From Romanomermis culicivorax (Eukaryota; Nematoda; Enoplea; Mermithida; Mermithidae): a DNA stretch of 64,000 nt. This document shows positions 35,378 to 47,288 of the stretch, piece by piece. The notes under the pieces are model-generated. The model did not search any database. It was given only the letters and a program-made list of their open reading frames with translations, and was not told the DNA's origin. Location: positions 1 through 64,000 of the forward strand of contig CAWUHX010000166.1 in NCBI GenBank assembly GCA_963922205.1, read 5' to 3'. The position numbers and the translations under genes are program-made. The first letter of the stretch is position 1. Each line of letters opens with the position of its first letter.

Positions 35378-35612
35378 AACCAGTGCTTGTGGGAGGGCTG
35401 GGGGGTACCTCCACCCCCAACTTGGTCGAACCCTATACCCATCGGAACCCCCACTCTCAAATTGGTCAATCCTATACCCAACCCCCCCCCCCGCACACTT
35501 GAAAAAAATTGGGAAAAAAGTGGCTTTTTGGGAAAATTTTCGAAATTTTTTCCGTTTTTTCGACCACCACACCCACATTTTGGGATCCCCCCCAACGGGT
35601 CGGATCTCTTAC
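35378..35612. mobile_element. G-run MITE copy
   Basis: GGGAGGGCTGGGGGG at the left and CGGATCTCTTACAGGTAT at the right match the family at 27876-28366; the interior CAACTTGGTCGAACCCTATA is also shared. Confidence 0.6.
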
Positions 35613-35727
35613 AGGTATAATCACTGGTGCAAGCGGTCCCTATTACTTTTGACTTTCGTTCACTATCGCTGATTAGGTTAGTATTTTCAGCATATAATGA
35701 TTTAAGTCTCGATTACTGTAGTTATCG

Positions 35728-36066
35728 TCGCCGGGCGCTGAATAACCGTGTGTCATGCCACTGGTTATTCAGCGCCCGGCGCCGAATAAAAAAAATCATA
35801 ATGCCTGGTTATGCAGCGCCGGGCGCTGAATAAAAAAAATAATGAAATACTGTTACGAAGCGCCGGGCGCTGCATAGCCCCTGCCAATCCGAAATTTTGG
35901 GGGGGGGGTAGGAAAAAGTCGAAATTTTTCCCAAAAAAGGCCAAAAAACATACACTTTTTGGCAAATTTTTTTAATTTTTTCCCAACTGGGGGGGGGTTG
36001 GGGAGGGAAATGATCTTGGGTACAGGGTTGGCCGAGTTGGGGGTGTTTTGACACAAAAAAAAACAC
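35728..36066. repeat. Palindrome cluster plus G-run repeat
   Basis: Three hairpins built from GCAGCGCCGGGCGCTG-like palindromes between 35728 and 35880, the same family as 32778-32880, followed by G-run MITE sequence up to the AAAAAAAAACACTG at 36066. Confidence 0.7.
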
Positions 36067-36069
36067 TGG

Positions 36070-36380
36070 TGCCTACGGCGTTAGCAACGCAAAAGGTACC
36101 TACAGTAAACGTAGTGGCGTGTTAACGTCATATAACAAACGCAAGTACTCGTGAATCGCGTTGTTTGCGCGCGAAATTCAAAGCAGCTATTTCATTTCGC
36201 ATCGCGGTTTCGGACGCGATGACCAAAATTTAGTCAACCTTTGACCCGAGTGACCTAAATGCTAACTTTACAAGTATAATGCTTGTGTTAATTTTGAAGA
36301 ATAATGTACAAAGTAATTATATGTTGTGCTGTGTTAAATCGAGATTCAGACCAGTGGCCCTTCGAATGACCAGTGGTGTT
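36070..36380 (+). repeat. 310-bp dispersed repeat, copy 1
   Basis: Matches the reverse complement of 54360-54665 at roughly 85-90% identity, including GGTACCTACAGTAAACGTAG and GTTTCGGACGCGATGACC. Both copies run into GACCAGTGGTC-like words. Confidence 0.8.
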
Positions 36381-36890
36381 TAATGTTGTTTAATTTCGAA
36401 TGATGTTTAATAAATGAATATCACATACAGTATGCTATGTATTTACATTACTGCATTAGCAGGTAAGTTACATTTCCCTCCTTCCGAAGTTGAACATCCT
36501 CATTCAAGGGTTTCGAGGGCGAGAAGCGGTGGGGGGCCATTTCGATAGTTGCTTCTCGAGGGTAGAAAGGGGTTGTCTCCACGGCGTTTTCACTATGTGC
36601 TTTACCTGACCATTCATGTGTTTGACGTCATCCAATGGATGGAAAACATATAACGTTTTTCTATTAGAATTTCCTCGAAATCTGACTGTACCATTTCGAT
36701 AAAGATATAGCTATCGAAAGCTCTCGTGATGCTCTACAATCGTGTCAACATTTGAATGAAACAGATTTGAATGAAATTTTGTTTGAAAAAAGTGTCTCCC
36801 TCATAAATTTTCAAGCAGAGTACTAGCTGTTGGGCCCCGCGCCAGAGCAATAATTACTGTAGTTCATCATGTACCCTTTTTTCGGCTGTG

Positions 36891-37031
36891 GCTATACAGA
36901 CTGCAGTCTGTATAGCCAGGCGGATATACAGACTGCAGTCTGTATAGCCAGGCGGATATACAGACTGCAGTCTGTATAGCCAGGCGGATATACAGACTGC
37001 AGTCTGTATAGACAAGCGACTATACAGACTG
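36891..37031. repeat. 32-bp tandem repeat with palindromic core
   Basis: Four units of a 32-bp repeat, each with ACAGACTGCAGTCTGT. Related words recur at 39719-39748 and 41745-41803. Confidence 0.92.
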
Positions 37032-37039
37032 TGTTTTGC

Positions 37040-38640
37040 TCGCGGAAATGTACAGTAAACTGGGATATGCAAAGTATAAACTTTAAAACCTGCAGACAAA
37101 GTATGAAATGACACGACTAAGACATGAGTTCATATGTATATTAGTACTACAGTAAACGATATTAATAAGATAAGTATCATGTATCTTGATTATCACAATT
37201 CAAAAATAACAATTTTCCCATCGCATCATTTTTTCTTCAGCTGACTGTACAGAGATGTTACAAAAGAAATATCGCTTCATAATCAAAGTAGATGTATAGC
37301 CTGCTTTTTCTTGAAATGCTCCTAAATAATGAGAGTGAAAAGCAGTAATATCACAGATTTCTGATAAACAATAGATCATACAGGACTGGAAATTTATGAA
37401 CATACTGACCAAACCTTCAACAATTATTCGAGTGAAAATTTTCACAGTAAAAACTCAATGTAAACGATTTGGACCGCAGTACTGATTTGTGCCACTTTTT
37501 ATTTGGAAAAATTGTTAAAGATGAAGGCACATTTGATACGGCTATGATTTGAAAGCAATACCTACATTCCATCAACAAGAAATCATATTTCGACCATTCA
37601 ACGAGTTCTTGATAACCAAAAGAATGGTTTTCTAACATCCAAGCAGCAATTCCGTCTATCTGAAGTCAAATATGAGAAACTATGCGCTTGATCAGCGCTT
37701 CTTAAAGTTGATGTTTCTCTTTTGGAATCAAGTATGCTTTGTTCAGAAAAATCGTTGAACTGCAGCGTAATTTTCATCCTCATGACGTTTTTTTCTTTCA
37801 TTTTCCTTCATAATCTTCTTAACAGAATTAACAGAATCTGATGGGGTCAGCAAGAGTCTGCTGAGGTCAAGACTCCCCGTCATTTCACTCAGAATTTTCA
37901 GTGTGTACATCATTGATTGCTATTCGAAAAATAAATTCGATTGCTGACGTCGACCTTGATCATTGAATACTGATGATCAATTTTCAAATAAATTTTATTT
38001 TAGATTGTTAACCATACCGGTTTTAACGTCCAGTGTCAAGAAACATACTGCAACTTTTTGTAATAAACTGAACAACAGATTTGTTGAACTGTCAAAGCAT
38101 GCATATTTTGTAACTAGTTTATTAGAAAATGCCCCAATGAGGTAGTAGTAGAAGGAGAATGTACTTGCTTGGATAGTTGCCGAGCTAAAAAAGGAGTGGA
38201 CTAGATTTTTGAGAACTTGAGTAAAAGTAAAAATGAGTAAGAAATTCACTTTTGTAATATTGGATTTTTATTCTTTCTTATTAAAAAATTTTTTGATGCC
38301 CGTGGAAAAGTTACTCTGAAGCTTCGTGCATTTGGTCCTCCTATAGCATTGTATCAACCACAGTAAAATTTTTTCTGGTTGAAAATGATATGCAAGCTAA
38401 TGGTTGACTTCACTCAAATATGGAGAAATACTTTTCTCACCAGTCCACCACTTTTTACAGGGGCATTTTCCAGTAAACTAGTCCACCGCTTTTTGGGCCT
38501 CAATGGATCAACCTTCATAGAAGCACATTCAAGTTTTAAATTTGGTCATCTTCACATCAAAGAAACAATAAAAAAAACTACAAATTCTCACTTTCGGTAA
38601 AAGTAAAAGTTGTGTAAACTGCGCAGTAAAAGACGTTGTA
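37040..38640. other. Gene-free stretch with repeat Z copy
   Basis: 37716-37890 is a third copy of repeat Z. An inverted pair CTAGTTTATTAGAAAATGCC (38113) and GGGCATTTTCCAGTAAACTA (38460) flanks about 320 bp. No gene seen. Confidence 0.55.
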
Positions 38641-38649
38641 AACAGACTG

Positions 38650-38935
38650 TAAAGTGACCATATCTGTTGAATTCCCCATGGTCTAGAACCCTTAACCCAA
38701 AAAATCGAAAAATACCTTTGTTTACAAGAAGGGCGATTTTTTGTGTGAAGTGACTGCATCCATTAAATTCCCCATGGTCAGAAAACCCTTCCGCCAAAAA
38801 TTCGGGGGAATGCGCTTGTTCACACCCGGGACACTCTTTTGTGTAAAGTGACCTCATCTATTGAATTCCCCGCAATCGGAAACTCCTTCTACCAAAAAAT
38901 CACAAAAATAGGCTTGTTCAACCGATATTTCGTTT
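38650..38935. repeat. Three-copy ~97-bp tandem repeat
   Basis: ATTGAATTCCCCATGG-like starts at about 38667, 38763 and 38859, each followed by a CCAAAAAATCG-like segment and TTTTGTGTAAAGTGAC. Units are about 75-80% alike. Confidence 0.8.
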
Positions 38936-39518
38936 GTAACATCTGCACGATGAGGTGAAAAAAATACTGCAATGTGAAAAATGTTATTTTTGAAATCTGA
39001 TAATCAAGTAAAATAATTATTCTTCCATGAAAATCGTTTCTCTAGTTTCAATATACCAATGTACACAAACAATAGGGAAGTGTCAATTTTATACTTTGTT
39101 GACAGGTTCATATTTTGTGAACCATTGTGAAATTTGCATATGTAACATAGTAACCTAGGTAAATCGATACCGTGGAATTCAAAAATCATGTCAATTTTTT
39201 CCTACAGTAAGCCGATGTCGTTCTACAGTACACTTTTCACATAAAACTCAAAAAGTAATATGAAAACTACGCAATTAACAGCTTTAAAAAGTAAAAATAA
39301 CACTTTACACATTACAAATTTTGCATTTTTTATCAAAAACAAATTTCATTTTTTTGTCAAAAACACGTCAATTTCCTGTTGTTCAAATGCTTACTGTAAA
39401 TTTATACTTTCTGAGAAATTATTTATCCTGCACTTATTCTGAAATTAGTTTAGTTGTATTTATTTTATGATTATTTATTCATGGTATAAGAATTAAATCG
39501 TAGCTCAGTTAGGTTAGA

Positions 39519-39590
39519 TGGTTTAGCTCAATAGGTTAGGCGCTCGCTTCGTGCGCAACAGTCTGCAGTTCGAAACCCAACGGAGGTGAA
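39519..39590 (+). repeat. tRNA-like sequence (SINE head or tRNA pseudogene)
   Basis: TAGCTCAATAGG resembles an A box and AGTTCGAAACC a B box at tRNA spacing, but both have mismatches and the acceptor stem does not pair. A working tRNA is unlikely. Confidence 0.35.
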
Positions 39591-39859
39591 AAAATTTGCG
39601 GAAAAAACAACGTCGAAAAAGTCCGGTGCACGTACTACACTAATACCGACAGGTTTAAATGTTTCTCATTTGGATGTCACAGTTTGCTGTATATATACGC
39701 ACATGTATATCAGCAAAACACAGTCTGTATAGCCGCTTGTCTATACAGATGTAAGGTTTATCAATGTTTGGGTCAATGGAAAATACAGGTTACTGTAGCT
39801 GAATAACCTGCAGATCGGACTAAATGCTAAAACGTTTTGAGTTATTCTTTCTTCTTCAG

Positions 39860-40059
39860 AATCGTCAACGAAAACGTCAAAGGATGGGCGGCAACGGCGA
39901 CGATTTAGGAAAACGCCAAGGTAAGTTGAAAAGGGAAATCGTAGTCTCGCAACGAAATTATGTTTCTTTCCAGGTTCCAAAGGTCGCAAAAGCCGGACGG
40001 AAAAGACGACGTTTTACCGACGACCCTACGACGAAATTGGGAGCAGAGAAGAAAAGCAG
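39860..40059 (+). CDS. Two coding exons of a basic protein (partial gene)
   Basis: Exon 39860-39920 is preceded by TTTCTTCTTCAG and followed by GTAAGT; exon 39974-40059 is preceded by TTTCTTTCCAG and followed by GTAAGC. The 53-bp intron keeps one open frame across both: 49 residues rich in Arg/Lys/Gln, with NRQRKRQRMGGNGDD at the start and RTEKTTFYRRPYDEIGSREE later. GC content is well above the flanks, as expected for exons. I do not recognise the family; a nuclear or RNA-binding basic region is plausible. Further exons were not located, so this may be part of a captured or host gene. Confidence 0.5.
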
Positions 40060-40354
40060 GTAAGCTAGATTTATTAGAAAATTGGTGAAGTAGTTTTAAC
40101 ATACAAAACAAGCATATTTATATAAATAATAAGACATAAAAACTAGGCATTGACGTCATAAAGTAACATAATATTATATCATAATCTAAGTAGGCGTAGT
40201 CGTAGAAAGAGTTGCATGACGTAGGGCGAAAATCTTGACGCAGTATCTACAGTAGGATCAGATAACGTAGGTTTGCCTGGTGTGTGTGCGAATGGGGGAG
40301 AGTCGTTGTTTACTGTAAGTTTTTTAATTATCGATCGGTTTATAGCGCTGTCAC

Positions 40355-41738
40355 CAGGGTTGGCAAGGCTTTGGTTTTTTGGTTTTTGGTTTTTTTGGTT
40401 TTTTAAAAACACCAAAAAATTGGAAAATCTCTGGTTTTTTGGTTTTTTTGGTTTTTTTCCAAAATTATTGGGAAACTGTTTTTTTCACATTAGTCGATCT
40501 TCTAGGCATGTTTTGGTGTCTATCTAAATCAACAAAACAATTAATTCAGTTGAATTGACTTCACTACAAAGTAGAAAAAAGTCGTATTTTTATGCTACAT
40601 TTTGTACTCAAAAGATGTAATATAAATTATTCGATATCCTTTGCATCCATCTTGCAAGCACACATTTAGTACATGAGTCAATTTTGCTATAATTTGCTCA
40701 CAAAAAAGTAGATGCTAAATCTTTCGTGGAGTGTATTTCGACCATACGGGGTGACATCCATTGATCCATATCATCATCAAAATGTTATAGAATTTGATTG
40801 AGTTTAATATCCTGAATCTATTGTTACAGTAACTGTTTTAATTTTCTTAGCTCGAAATTTCAAAATATAAATGAGACAACAATAATAAAGTTTTATACAG
40901 ATCAGTTAAGCATATACTGTAGGTTGACAAAGAGACGAGCTTTTGAATGGCTCATTTTTATGTGACTTGATGTCGCTGGAAAAAGTCTTACAAAAATATG
41001 TATCTATCATGCAAACGAGAATAATAATAAGATCCATTTGCTGTAGTTATAGCTCGCAGACAGGTTTGAAAAGCAAAAATTTGGAAACATCTGAAATGTC
41101 TATGTGTGACCTTCAACTGCAGTTTGTAATATTAATAACATATGTAATAATCTATCAATTCAAAACCATCTTATCGAAAACGGTATATACTTAAAAATTG
41201 TGTCATTTCAACTTTTCTGTGCATATGTATATATGTGATGCATATGCATTGATACAATTCTGTAGTTGATTTCTTTTGAGTTTTGATTACGTACATTGTG
41301 TATTGTATATTTCTCTTTATTTGTAATTTTTCTTCTTTTTCTTGAATTTACCCCTTACATATCGCATGCTCTGTTCCATTTTTACTTTTCTTATGTTCTT
41401 CACTCATGGTTCCTCTCGTATGTGCCCACTATTACTGTATTTCTATTGCTATAATAGGGATTTCCTATAGCATAAAATAATGACACTTCCGATAAGATTA
41501 ATACTTCTAGCTGCCATTTTAAGGCTCCCTAACTAGTCTTAGATGATACAGGGAGCTTCCAGCAGTTTTTTTCATAGTTATTTTGATGTATCAAACATTC
41601 TAAAGAATTAAACCAGAAAAAAAACCACAAAAAAACCATAGAAAAACCAAAAAAACCATTAAAAAACCATAAAAAACCACTAAAAAACCAAAAAACCAGA
41701 AAGTCAAAATTTCAAAAGTTTGGTTTTTGCCAACCCTG
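40355..41738. mobile_element. Non-autonomous hAT MITE, 1384 bp
   Basis: 12-bp perfect terminal repeats CAGGGTTGGCAA and a perfect 8-bp target duplication GCTGTCAC (40347-40354, 41739-41746). Subterminal DNA is made of TTTTTTGGTTTTT / AAAAAACCAAAAA words on opposite sides. The longest internal frame (83 codons) is not a transposase. Confidence 0.95.
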
Positions 41739-41744
41739 GCTGTC

Positions 41745-41803
41745 ACACAGACTGCAGTCTGTATATCCGCTGGGCTATACAGACTGCAGTCTGTATAGTC
41801 ACA
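41745..41803. repeat. Palindromic satellite, two units
   Basis: Two ACAGACTGCAGTCTGT palindromes, inverted in context relative to 36891-37031. Confidence 0.85.
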
Positions 41804-42069
41804 GCCCCTTTTTTCGGCAGCGCGGCGCCACCGTTTTTTCTCCAGAATCGTGCTATTTATCGAAAAAATTCGAAAAAAGGAAAAAATTTTGGACTATTTC
41901 TCCATTTAGCAAACAAAACTTTAGGGATCCAATACGTATGCACTTTGATGCATTTAGAAGGTCCAACCGAATTTAAAACTCTGTAAGTAAGTCTTAATTT
42001 ATCCTCAATTATCAAAATTGTTTGCCATCCAGCTCAGGCTTCAGACCATGGGGGTTGGGGGTAGTACAG

Positions 42070-42375
42070 CATACCTGTCTGTAAGACCTCCGAGCAGTGG
42101 GGGGTGGGCTAGAAAAAAGTCGACATTTTTTCCAAAAGAGGCCGAAAAACTTACACTTTTTTGTAAATATTTTAATTTTTTCCAAACTGGGGGGGGGGGG
42201 GTTGGTGATGTTGGGTACATGGTTGGCCAAGTTGGGGGGGGGGGGGGAGTCCCCCCCCAAGTACATGTATGCAAAGAAGTGCCTTTTTGGCTTTTTTGGG
42301 AAAAATGGCGACTTTTCTCCCCCCCAAAATTTCGTGTTTACCCCCCCCCCAACTGGTCAGGCCTCTTACCGGTTG
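42070..42375. mobile_element. G-run MITE copy
   Basis: CATACCTGTCTGTAAGACC at the left and CAGGCCTCTTACCGG at the right bracket G/C tracts of 9-14 bases. The open frames through it are low-complexity Pro/Gly. Confidence 0.6.
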
Positions 42376-42495
42376 GTCTCAGACTCTTCTTTTAGCCTGC
42401 GTATTTTCACTTATCATTCAATCCTCAATAGTTTTATTCATTTTAAACGTGTTATCTCAGGTTTTAATTGGTAATCTTCAATATTTTGTCTGGAT

Positions 42496-43335
42496 CAGTG
42501 GTTTTTTTTTGTGTCAAAACGTGGTTTTTGGCACAAAAAAATTGGAATGGCACAAAAAATTTTGAGCGTTTGTGCCCATTGGCACAAATTTTTTTGCTGG
42601 TCGAGGCCTAAATTTCCTTGATTTTTAGTAATTTTTGGCCTGAAAGTAGTAAAGTAACCATTTAACTATACTTTTATATGCCTGAAAGAGTAACCATTTA
42701 ACTACTTTTATATGCCTCAAATACGAGCGATTTACTTTCGAATTGTATAATTGGATTACTGCAGCTAGAGCTTGTCCAATTACCGATGAATGAATAGAAA
42801 TATTGAACTTCCTCTGTCTATTCAGTGGTCGTACTGGTAACCGAAATTTCTGTCTTTGTGTTTTCGATTCACACAGAAAAATTGACATTGTTGGCACAAT
42901 TTTTCGACCAAACATTTATGCAACTTTTGTTTGAATAATTTTCTTTAGAAAAAAGCAATTATATACGTATATCCTTAAGTTAATTTTTTGCATCGTTGTT
43001 AGGAAGACAGCCGAAAGTTAAAGCAAAATTTAAATTTCTTGACAAATTCTTTAAAAATGCTGAATTCTCGCAAAATTCGATTTCTTTTCGAATCGTATAA
43101 ACCATTTTCTCGATCAGTTTTTCTTATCTCACTGACGTGGATTAAAAAAGGCAAGATTTTTATTCAACTTAGTGCCGTAAAAGTACCTTAATTTTATCAA
43201 ATTATTGGCATAAAATTTTTTTAATGTTTTCAGTATTTTTTTGGAGTGAAAAATTTTTTTTTGTGTCATTGGCACAAATTTTTTTGGCCCTTTGTGCCAA
43301 ATTGGCACAAATGTCCGTGCACAAAAAAAACACTG
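42496..43335. mobile_element. Non-autonomous hAT MITE, 840 bp
   Basis: Ends CAGTGGTTTTTTTTTTGTG and, inverted, CAGTGTTTTTTTTGTGCAC; a perfect 8-bp duplication GTCTGGAT flanks it (42488-42495, 43336-43343). Subterminal TTGTGCCAATTGGCACAA-type palindromes lie on both sides. It splits a copy of the GC-hairpin family, which continues at 43344. Confidence 0.95.
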
Positions 43336-43559
43336 GTCTGGATGAAGATAAAGATTCACATTTTTTCCTTGACCCATTTTTCAAGAATAATCAACACGTT
43401 GACTCTCTAAACATTTTGAAGCGATTGTTCCTTTCTTAACTTGAAATGGATTCAAAAGCTTCACGGAAGAAGTTTTTGAGAATTTTCGGCCAAATTCATC
43501 ATGAAAGTTTAAGAATAAAAAAGGCCAAAAAGCCCCTTTTTTCCTTATTTTTGCCAATA

Positions 43560-43966
43560 TTTCCTTGTTTGAGGGGGGGGGGGGGTTGGGTATAGGGTCC
43601 GACCAAGTTGGGGATGGGGGTCCCCCTAATTACAGGTAAATTGCAGATGGTCAAAACCTTAAAAATTTTCCAATGCTTAGCGCCGGAAAGATTAATATCT
43701 TTTTGGGCTCTCTTGTCATCATAGAGGACTTACATACGTGTAAGAGGTCCGACCAGTTGGGGGGTAACCCGAAATTTTGGGGGAGGGGGTCGAAAAAAGT
43801 CGAATTTTTTTCCAAAAAAGGCGTTTTTTTCCGGTTTTTAGAAAAAGATAATAATTTTTCATACTTCACAGACCCATCTCCCCCCAAATTTTAAGAATTA
43901 CTAAATCCCGGCCCAAAAAAGTGGCTTGACCCACCCCCAGACTTCGGAGCCCCGTTACATGTATGT
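43560..43966. mobile_element. Two adjoining G-run MITE copies
   Basis: 43560-43640 ends CTAATTACAGGTA; 43733-43966 runs from ACGTGTAAGAGGTCCGACCA to CCGTTACATGTATG. Both carry G/C tracts. Confidence 0.6.
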
Positions 43967-44509
43967 GCATATATTTTTGGGAATTTTATTTCTTTCTGAT
44001 GTCAAAAACTATGTCTATAGTCAACTTGTTGTTTCACAATTCAGTAAAAATTTTATTCCACAGTTCAAATCCAGTCTGACTGAGTGAAAATTCTGGAAAT
44101 CGCAAGTTTTAGACTGAAACTCCCAAATGTTCTTGAAGTCAAAAAAGCTGTCTCTGAAGTTCTATTTTCTATGACCTCAAAACTTGTTTAACCCGGCGCC
44201 TTATGTGATTATCCTTTCATATTTTGTTGTGTCATGTATATTCGTGCTTCTTTAACTGGCGCACAATCCTATTAATTTTTGCTATTGTGGTTTACATAGC
44301 TTAATTTCGTGTGGTGATGGCAATGGCAAATGTGGTCACAAACACTTATTGGCTGATTTTCATATGAATATGTCTAGAAGTTTATCAGTCAGTTTGTGTC
44401 TGTAGCCTCTGAGGCCGCCTCATTCATTTTTGGACCCCTTTATAAATAATTTTGATTGATTAATATTTTATTCGTTTATTTGATCAAGAATAGAAGTAAG
44501 TTATGGTAA

Positions 44510-45200
44510 GTTGCCGTACTGCTTGAATCAGGTTATTTGCTCGACTATATGTAGTTCATTTTCTCTGAAATCATAGATACAGTGAAGATAAGGTATTGCA
44601 AACTTTTCTATTCAAAAAATTAAGTTTTGATTATAAGATCTGACAATTTTTTGATCATCAATCGTGATTCTTCATGTGATGTTTGGCCAATGGCAGATAT
44701 CCTTACCCCTGTTTTCAGCTCGAGATTGATGTGATTTTTGCTGTTTTGTCGGAATTTATGAAAAATTGTGTATTTCAAGCTGTTAATTTAGATTAAGTAT
44801 ATACGAATTTGGAATGGCAGATTTGTCCTTTGATTAGTATGATGCCAAAAAGGAAGCTTTTGAGAAATGATTTTACAGTTCTTGACAGCACATTTTTAGT
44901 GAGAATCACGATAACGTATTTAGATTATAGATTATAGTATAGATTATAGTCCGTTTATTCTGAAATCATACAGGCGATAGAGATGCCGCAATGTCTACTA
45001 TTCAAATTCCTGAGTTCTAATTATCAGATCTGAGAAATTTTTGGTCGTTAATCGTGATTGAACTTCGTGCGATGTTGGCCAATTGCAGAAGATCTTGCAG
45101 ATTGATAAAATCCAGATTTTTGTTTGGTCTGCTGTTTTCAGCTCAGAGTTGATATAAGTGGTAGCAGAGTTCTTTTTTTAGCAGGAGTCCCATCAGCACA
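44510..45200 (+). repeat. Diverged tandem duplication, ~403-bp period
   Basis: TCTGAAATCATA...TTATAAGATCTGA...AATCGTGATT...TGTTTTCAGCTC is found in order at about 44564 and again at about 44968, with roughly 70% similarity. No frame is conserved between copies. Confidence 0.6.
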
Positions 45201-45589
45201 ACTGCTAACTTTCCTTAATTTGTATTACTTTTTCTTAGCACAATCATACCTGTACAAACCCTGTCGTTTCATCTGATACCGTTCAGATCAAAAAGTTGGT
45301 TAGTTCCCGAATCGTTCTGGTGGTTCGAATGCCAAACAGGGTTGGGAACCAGATGCATAGTAGAGTTATCTTATAGAAAATTTACAGAATGCTATCAAAG
45401 TTAATTTTCAAGTTTATCTCAAAGTCTACTCACTTTTTAAGACATAACAGCATACCCAGTGAATAAACCTGTAGAGTCAGAAGAAGAAAAATTATTCCTA
45501 GGAAATATGGAAAAGTCTTAGAAGTTGAAAAAGTCCATTTCAGGTTCGAAGGTCGAAATTTCCAAATTTACGGTGCATCACATCAATTA

Positions 45590-46000
45590 TTTCGTGTATT
45601 ATTTAGTTGACTCCCTGATGGATTGATTGATTTCCTGATTTCCAATTACATGATTGATTCTCTAGTTGGATTGGATCATTGGTGGATTTCCTAATCTGTT
45701 GGTTGATTCCATGGTTGGTGAGTTGATACCATGATTGGTTTCCTGACTGGCTGTTCGATTCTCTGTTTGAATAACTGGTTAGTTGATTCTTTGATTGATT
45801 GATTGATTCCCATCCCCAATTAGCTTTGACTGGTTGATTCCCTGATTGTTTAGTTGATTCCTGGTTTGTGGAATGATTCCCTGGTTGGATTAGATGGTTG
45901 ATTGATTTTCGGGTTGGTTAGTTCATTGATTTCATGATTTTTTGGTTGATTTCCTGATTGGTTGATTCCATTAGTTGTAGGTTGATCTCCTGATTGGCTG
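45590..46000. repeat. Degenerate TGGTTGATTCCCTGAT minisatellite
   Basis: About 20 imperfect repeats of GATTGGTTGATTCCCT over some 400 bp. Confidence 0.9.
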
Positions 46001-46623
46001 GTGTATTTCTTTGTGAATTGTTTTGTGGAATCCGAGAACAGAATCGATATAATGAGGAGGATGGAGCTACTTTTTGAGTGAACGAAATTTCTTTGCATGG
46101 TGTCAGAATTACGCCAAAGTTGTGAACAGTCGATCACAAAACATGGTTTCTAAACTTATTACACAAGAAATTACCACCTCCCTATGTTTCTGGAAGAAGA
46201 AAAACATTTCGTCACTTGTCAACACTTTCTGAGACTCCTGAAGAAAATATATTTTATCCAATCTATATGTACCTGGGGTCAGTTACACCAATTTTTAGTA
46301 GTTAAGTGGTTCAGTAGTTCAGTGGACCAGTATTTTTTGGTTGCACCGACGATGAATAGAATGGTCGATTTTCTAGGAAGTCAGTTGTTGTTTATAGTAG
46401 TTCTTTCTTTAACTTTGGAACTGGACATTGTTTGCAAAGCCTTTTGACTTTAGACTATTGATCATTTTTTCCGTTTTCTCAAATTTTTGTCTATGTTTTG
46501 TTATTACTCCTATTTCCTGGTAGTTTGTACATAGGAAGTAAATCAGCAATTTTTTTACTGCACCATTGCTACAGAAAAATAAGCGTGAGATCACATAAAA
46601 TGGTTCAGAATGATTTTATTTCA

Positions 46624-46795
46624 TCAAGTTTCTTCTTCATCCCTGGCTTCCCTGTCTTCTGTATCATCCGCTTTTAACCATTCTGGGTCATCATCAGGCG
46701 TAGTGCCCTCATCCGGCTCATTTTGAGAATCAAATTCTGCAAAATGCAACATGCCATAGCAATATTTGCAGCATATAAGGGATCGACACCTATGT
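46624..46795 (-). pseudogene. HARBI1-like transposase, C-terminal fragment
   Basis: AANIAMACCILQN resembles the conserved helix ending in A-x-x-LHN of HARBI1, then a TTGCAG splice-like site and an acidic tail (EFDSQNEPDEGTTPDDD) ending at TGA 46624, with AATAAA just downstream. The two parts are in different frames, so the region is decayed or spliced. Confidence 0.5.
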
Positions 46796-46869
46796 AATGG
46801 GACCAGTTTTATGTAAGTTCTGAAATTTCTGACAAAAATTCAGCTCTGGGACTTCAGTGACGCCACAGC

Positions 46870-47042
46870 CAAGTGCGGATTTAGGGGGAGGCAAGGGGGC
46901 GGCCACCCCCCGAAACTTTTGAAATACGATTTTTTTCTGTGTACCTATAGACAAATTTGAAAAATTTTGGAATTTTTTTTGGTAAAATACTTAATTTTGA
47001 GCATCGCCCGCCTCCTGAAAAAAATTTCTGGATCCGCCACTG
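46870..47042. mobile_element. Short hAT-like MITE, 173 bp
   Basis: CAAGTGCGGATTTAG at the left pairs with the inverted right end CAGTGGCGGATCCAG; G and C tracts lie inside each arm. Target duplication not preserved. Confidence 0.6.
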
Positions 47043-47113
47043 AGTTCAGCTCCAATGAAAAGGTCAAAATAATGGTCAATTAACAATTCTGTATTTTTTT
47101 AAACTTTTCTCGA

Positions 47114-47288
47114 AATCATCAACTTATGAGGCCCATGAGCATCACCAAGAGTTTGCATAAACGCAACGGTAGCAAAAAATCAAGCAGCCAAAAGTAATGA
47201 TTCTTTAGGACCGAGGGGAACATTTGGATCTGTGTCATAGCTTAGTTCAAATCTAGACACGAGATCATCCAAATCAAAATTAATATGT
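47114..47288 (-). pseudogene. HARBI1-like transposase, N-terminal fragment
   Basis: About 58 residues: PLGPKESLLLAA, a TGA, then FFATVAFMQTLGDAHGPHK. This fits the family segment with A-L-R-F-(L/Y)-A-T-G and V-G-D-x-H-G; the stop stands where an Arg is usual. Central DDE region is missing. Confidence 0.6.

Larger units (their letters stand above)
36883..41811. mobile_element. Candidate 4.9-kb TIR element with palindromic satellite ends
   Basis: The left end (GGCTGTGGCTATACAGACTG) and the inverted right end (GGCTGTGACTATACAGACTG) match and continue inward through the same ACAGACTGCAGTCTGT palindromes separated by GCGGATATAC spacers. No transposase was found. Inside: two small coding exons, a tRNA-like head, a 97-bp triplication and an hAT MITE. 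No target duplication was recognised, so these could also be two arrays of one satellite. Confidence 0.45.

Noticed and set aside
36891-37031. CRISPR-like array (32-bp palindromic repeats)
   Set aside because: Repeats are directly adjacent without variable spacers, the sequence is eukaryotic, and the same words occur elsewhere as transposon-like ends.
39519-39590. Functional tRNA gene
   Set aside because: A and B boxes carry mismatches and the acceptor and anticodon stems do not pair properly.
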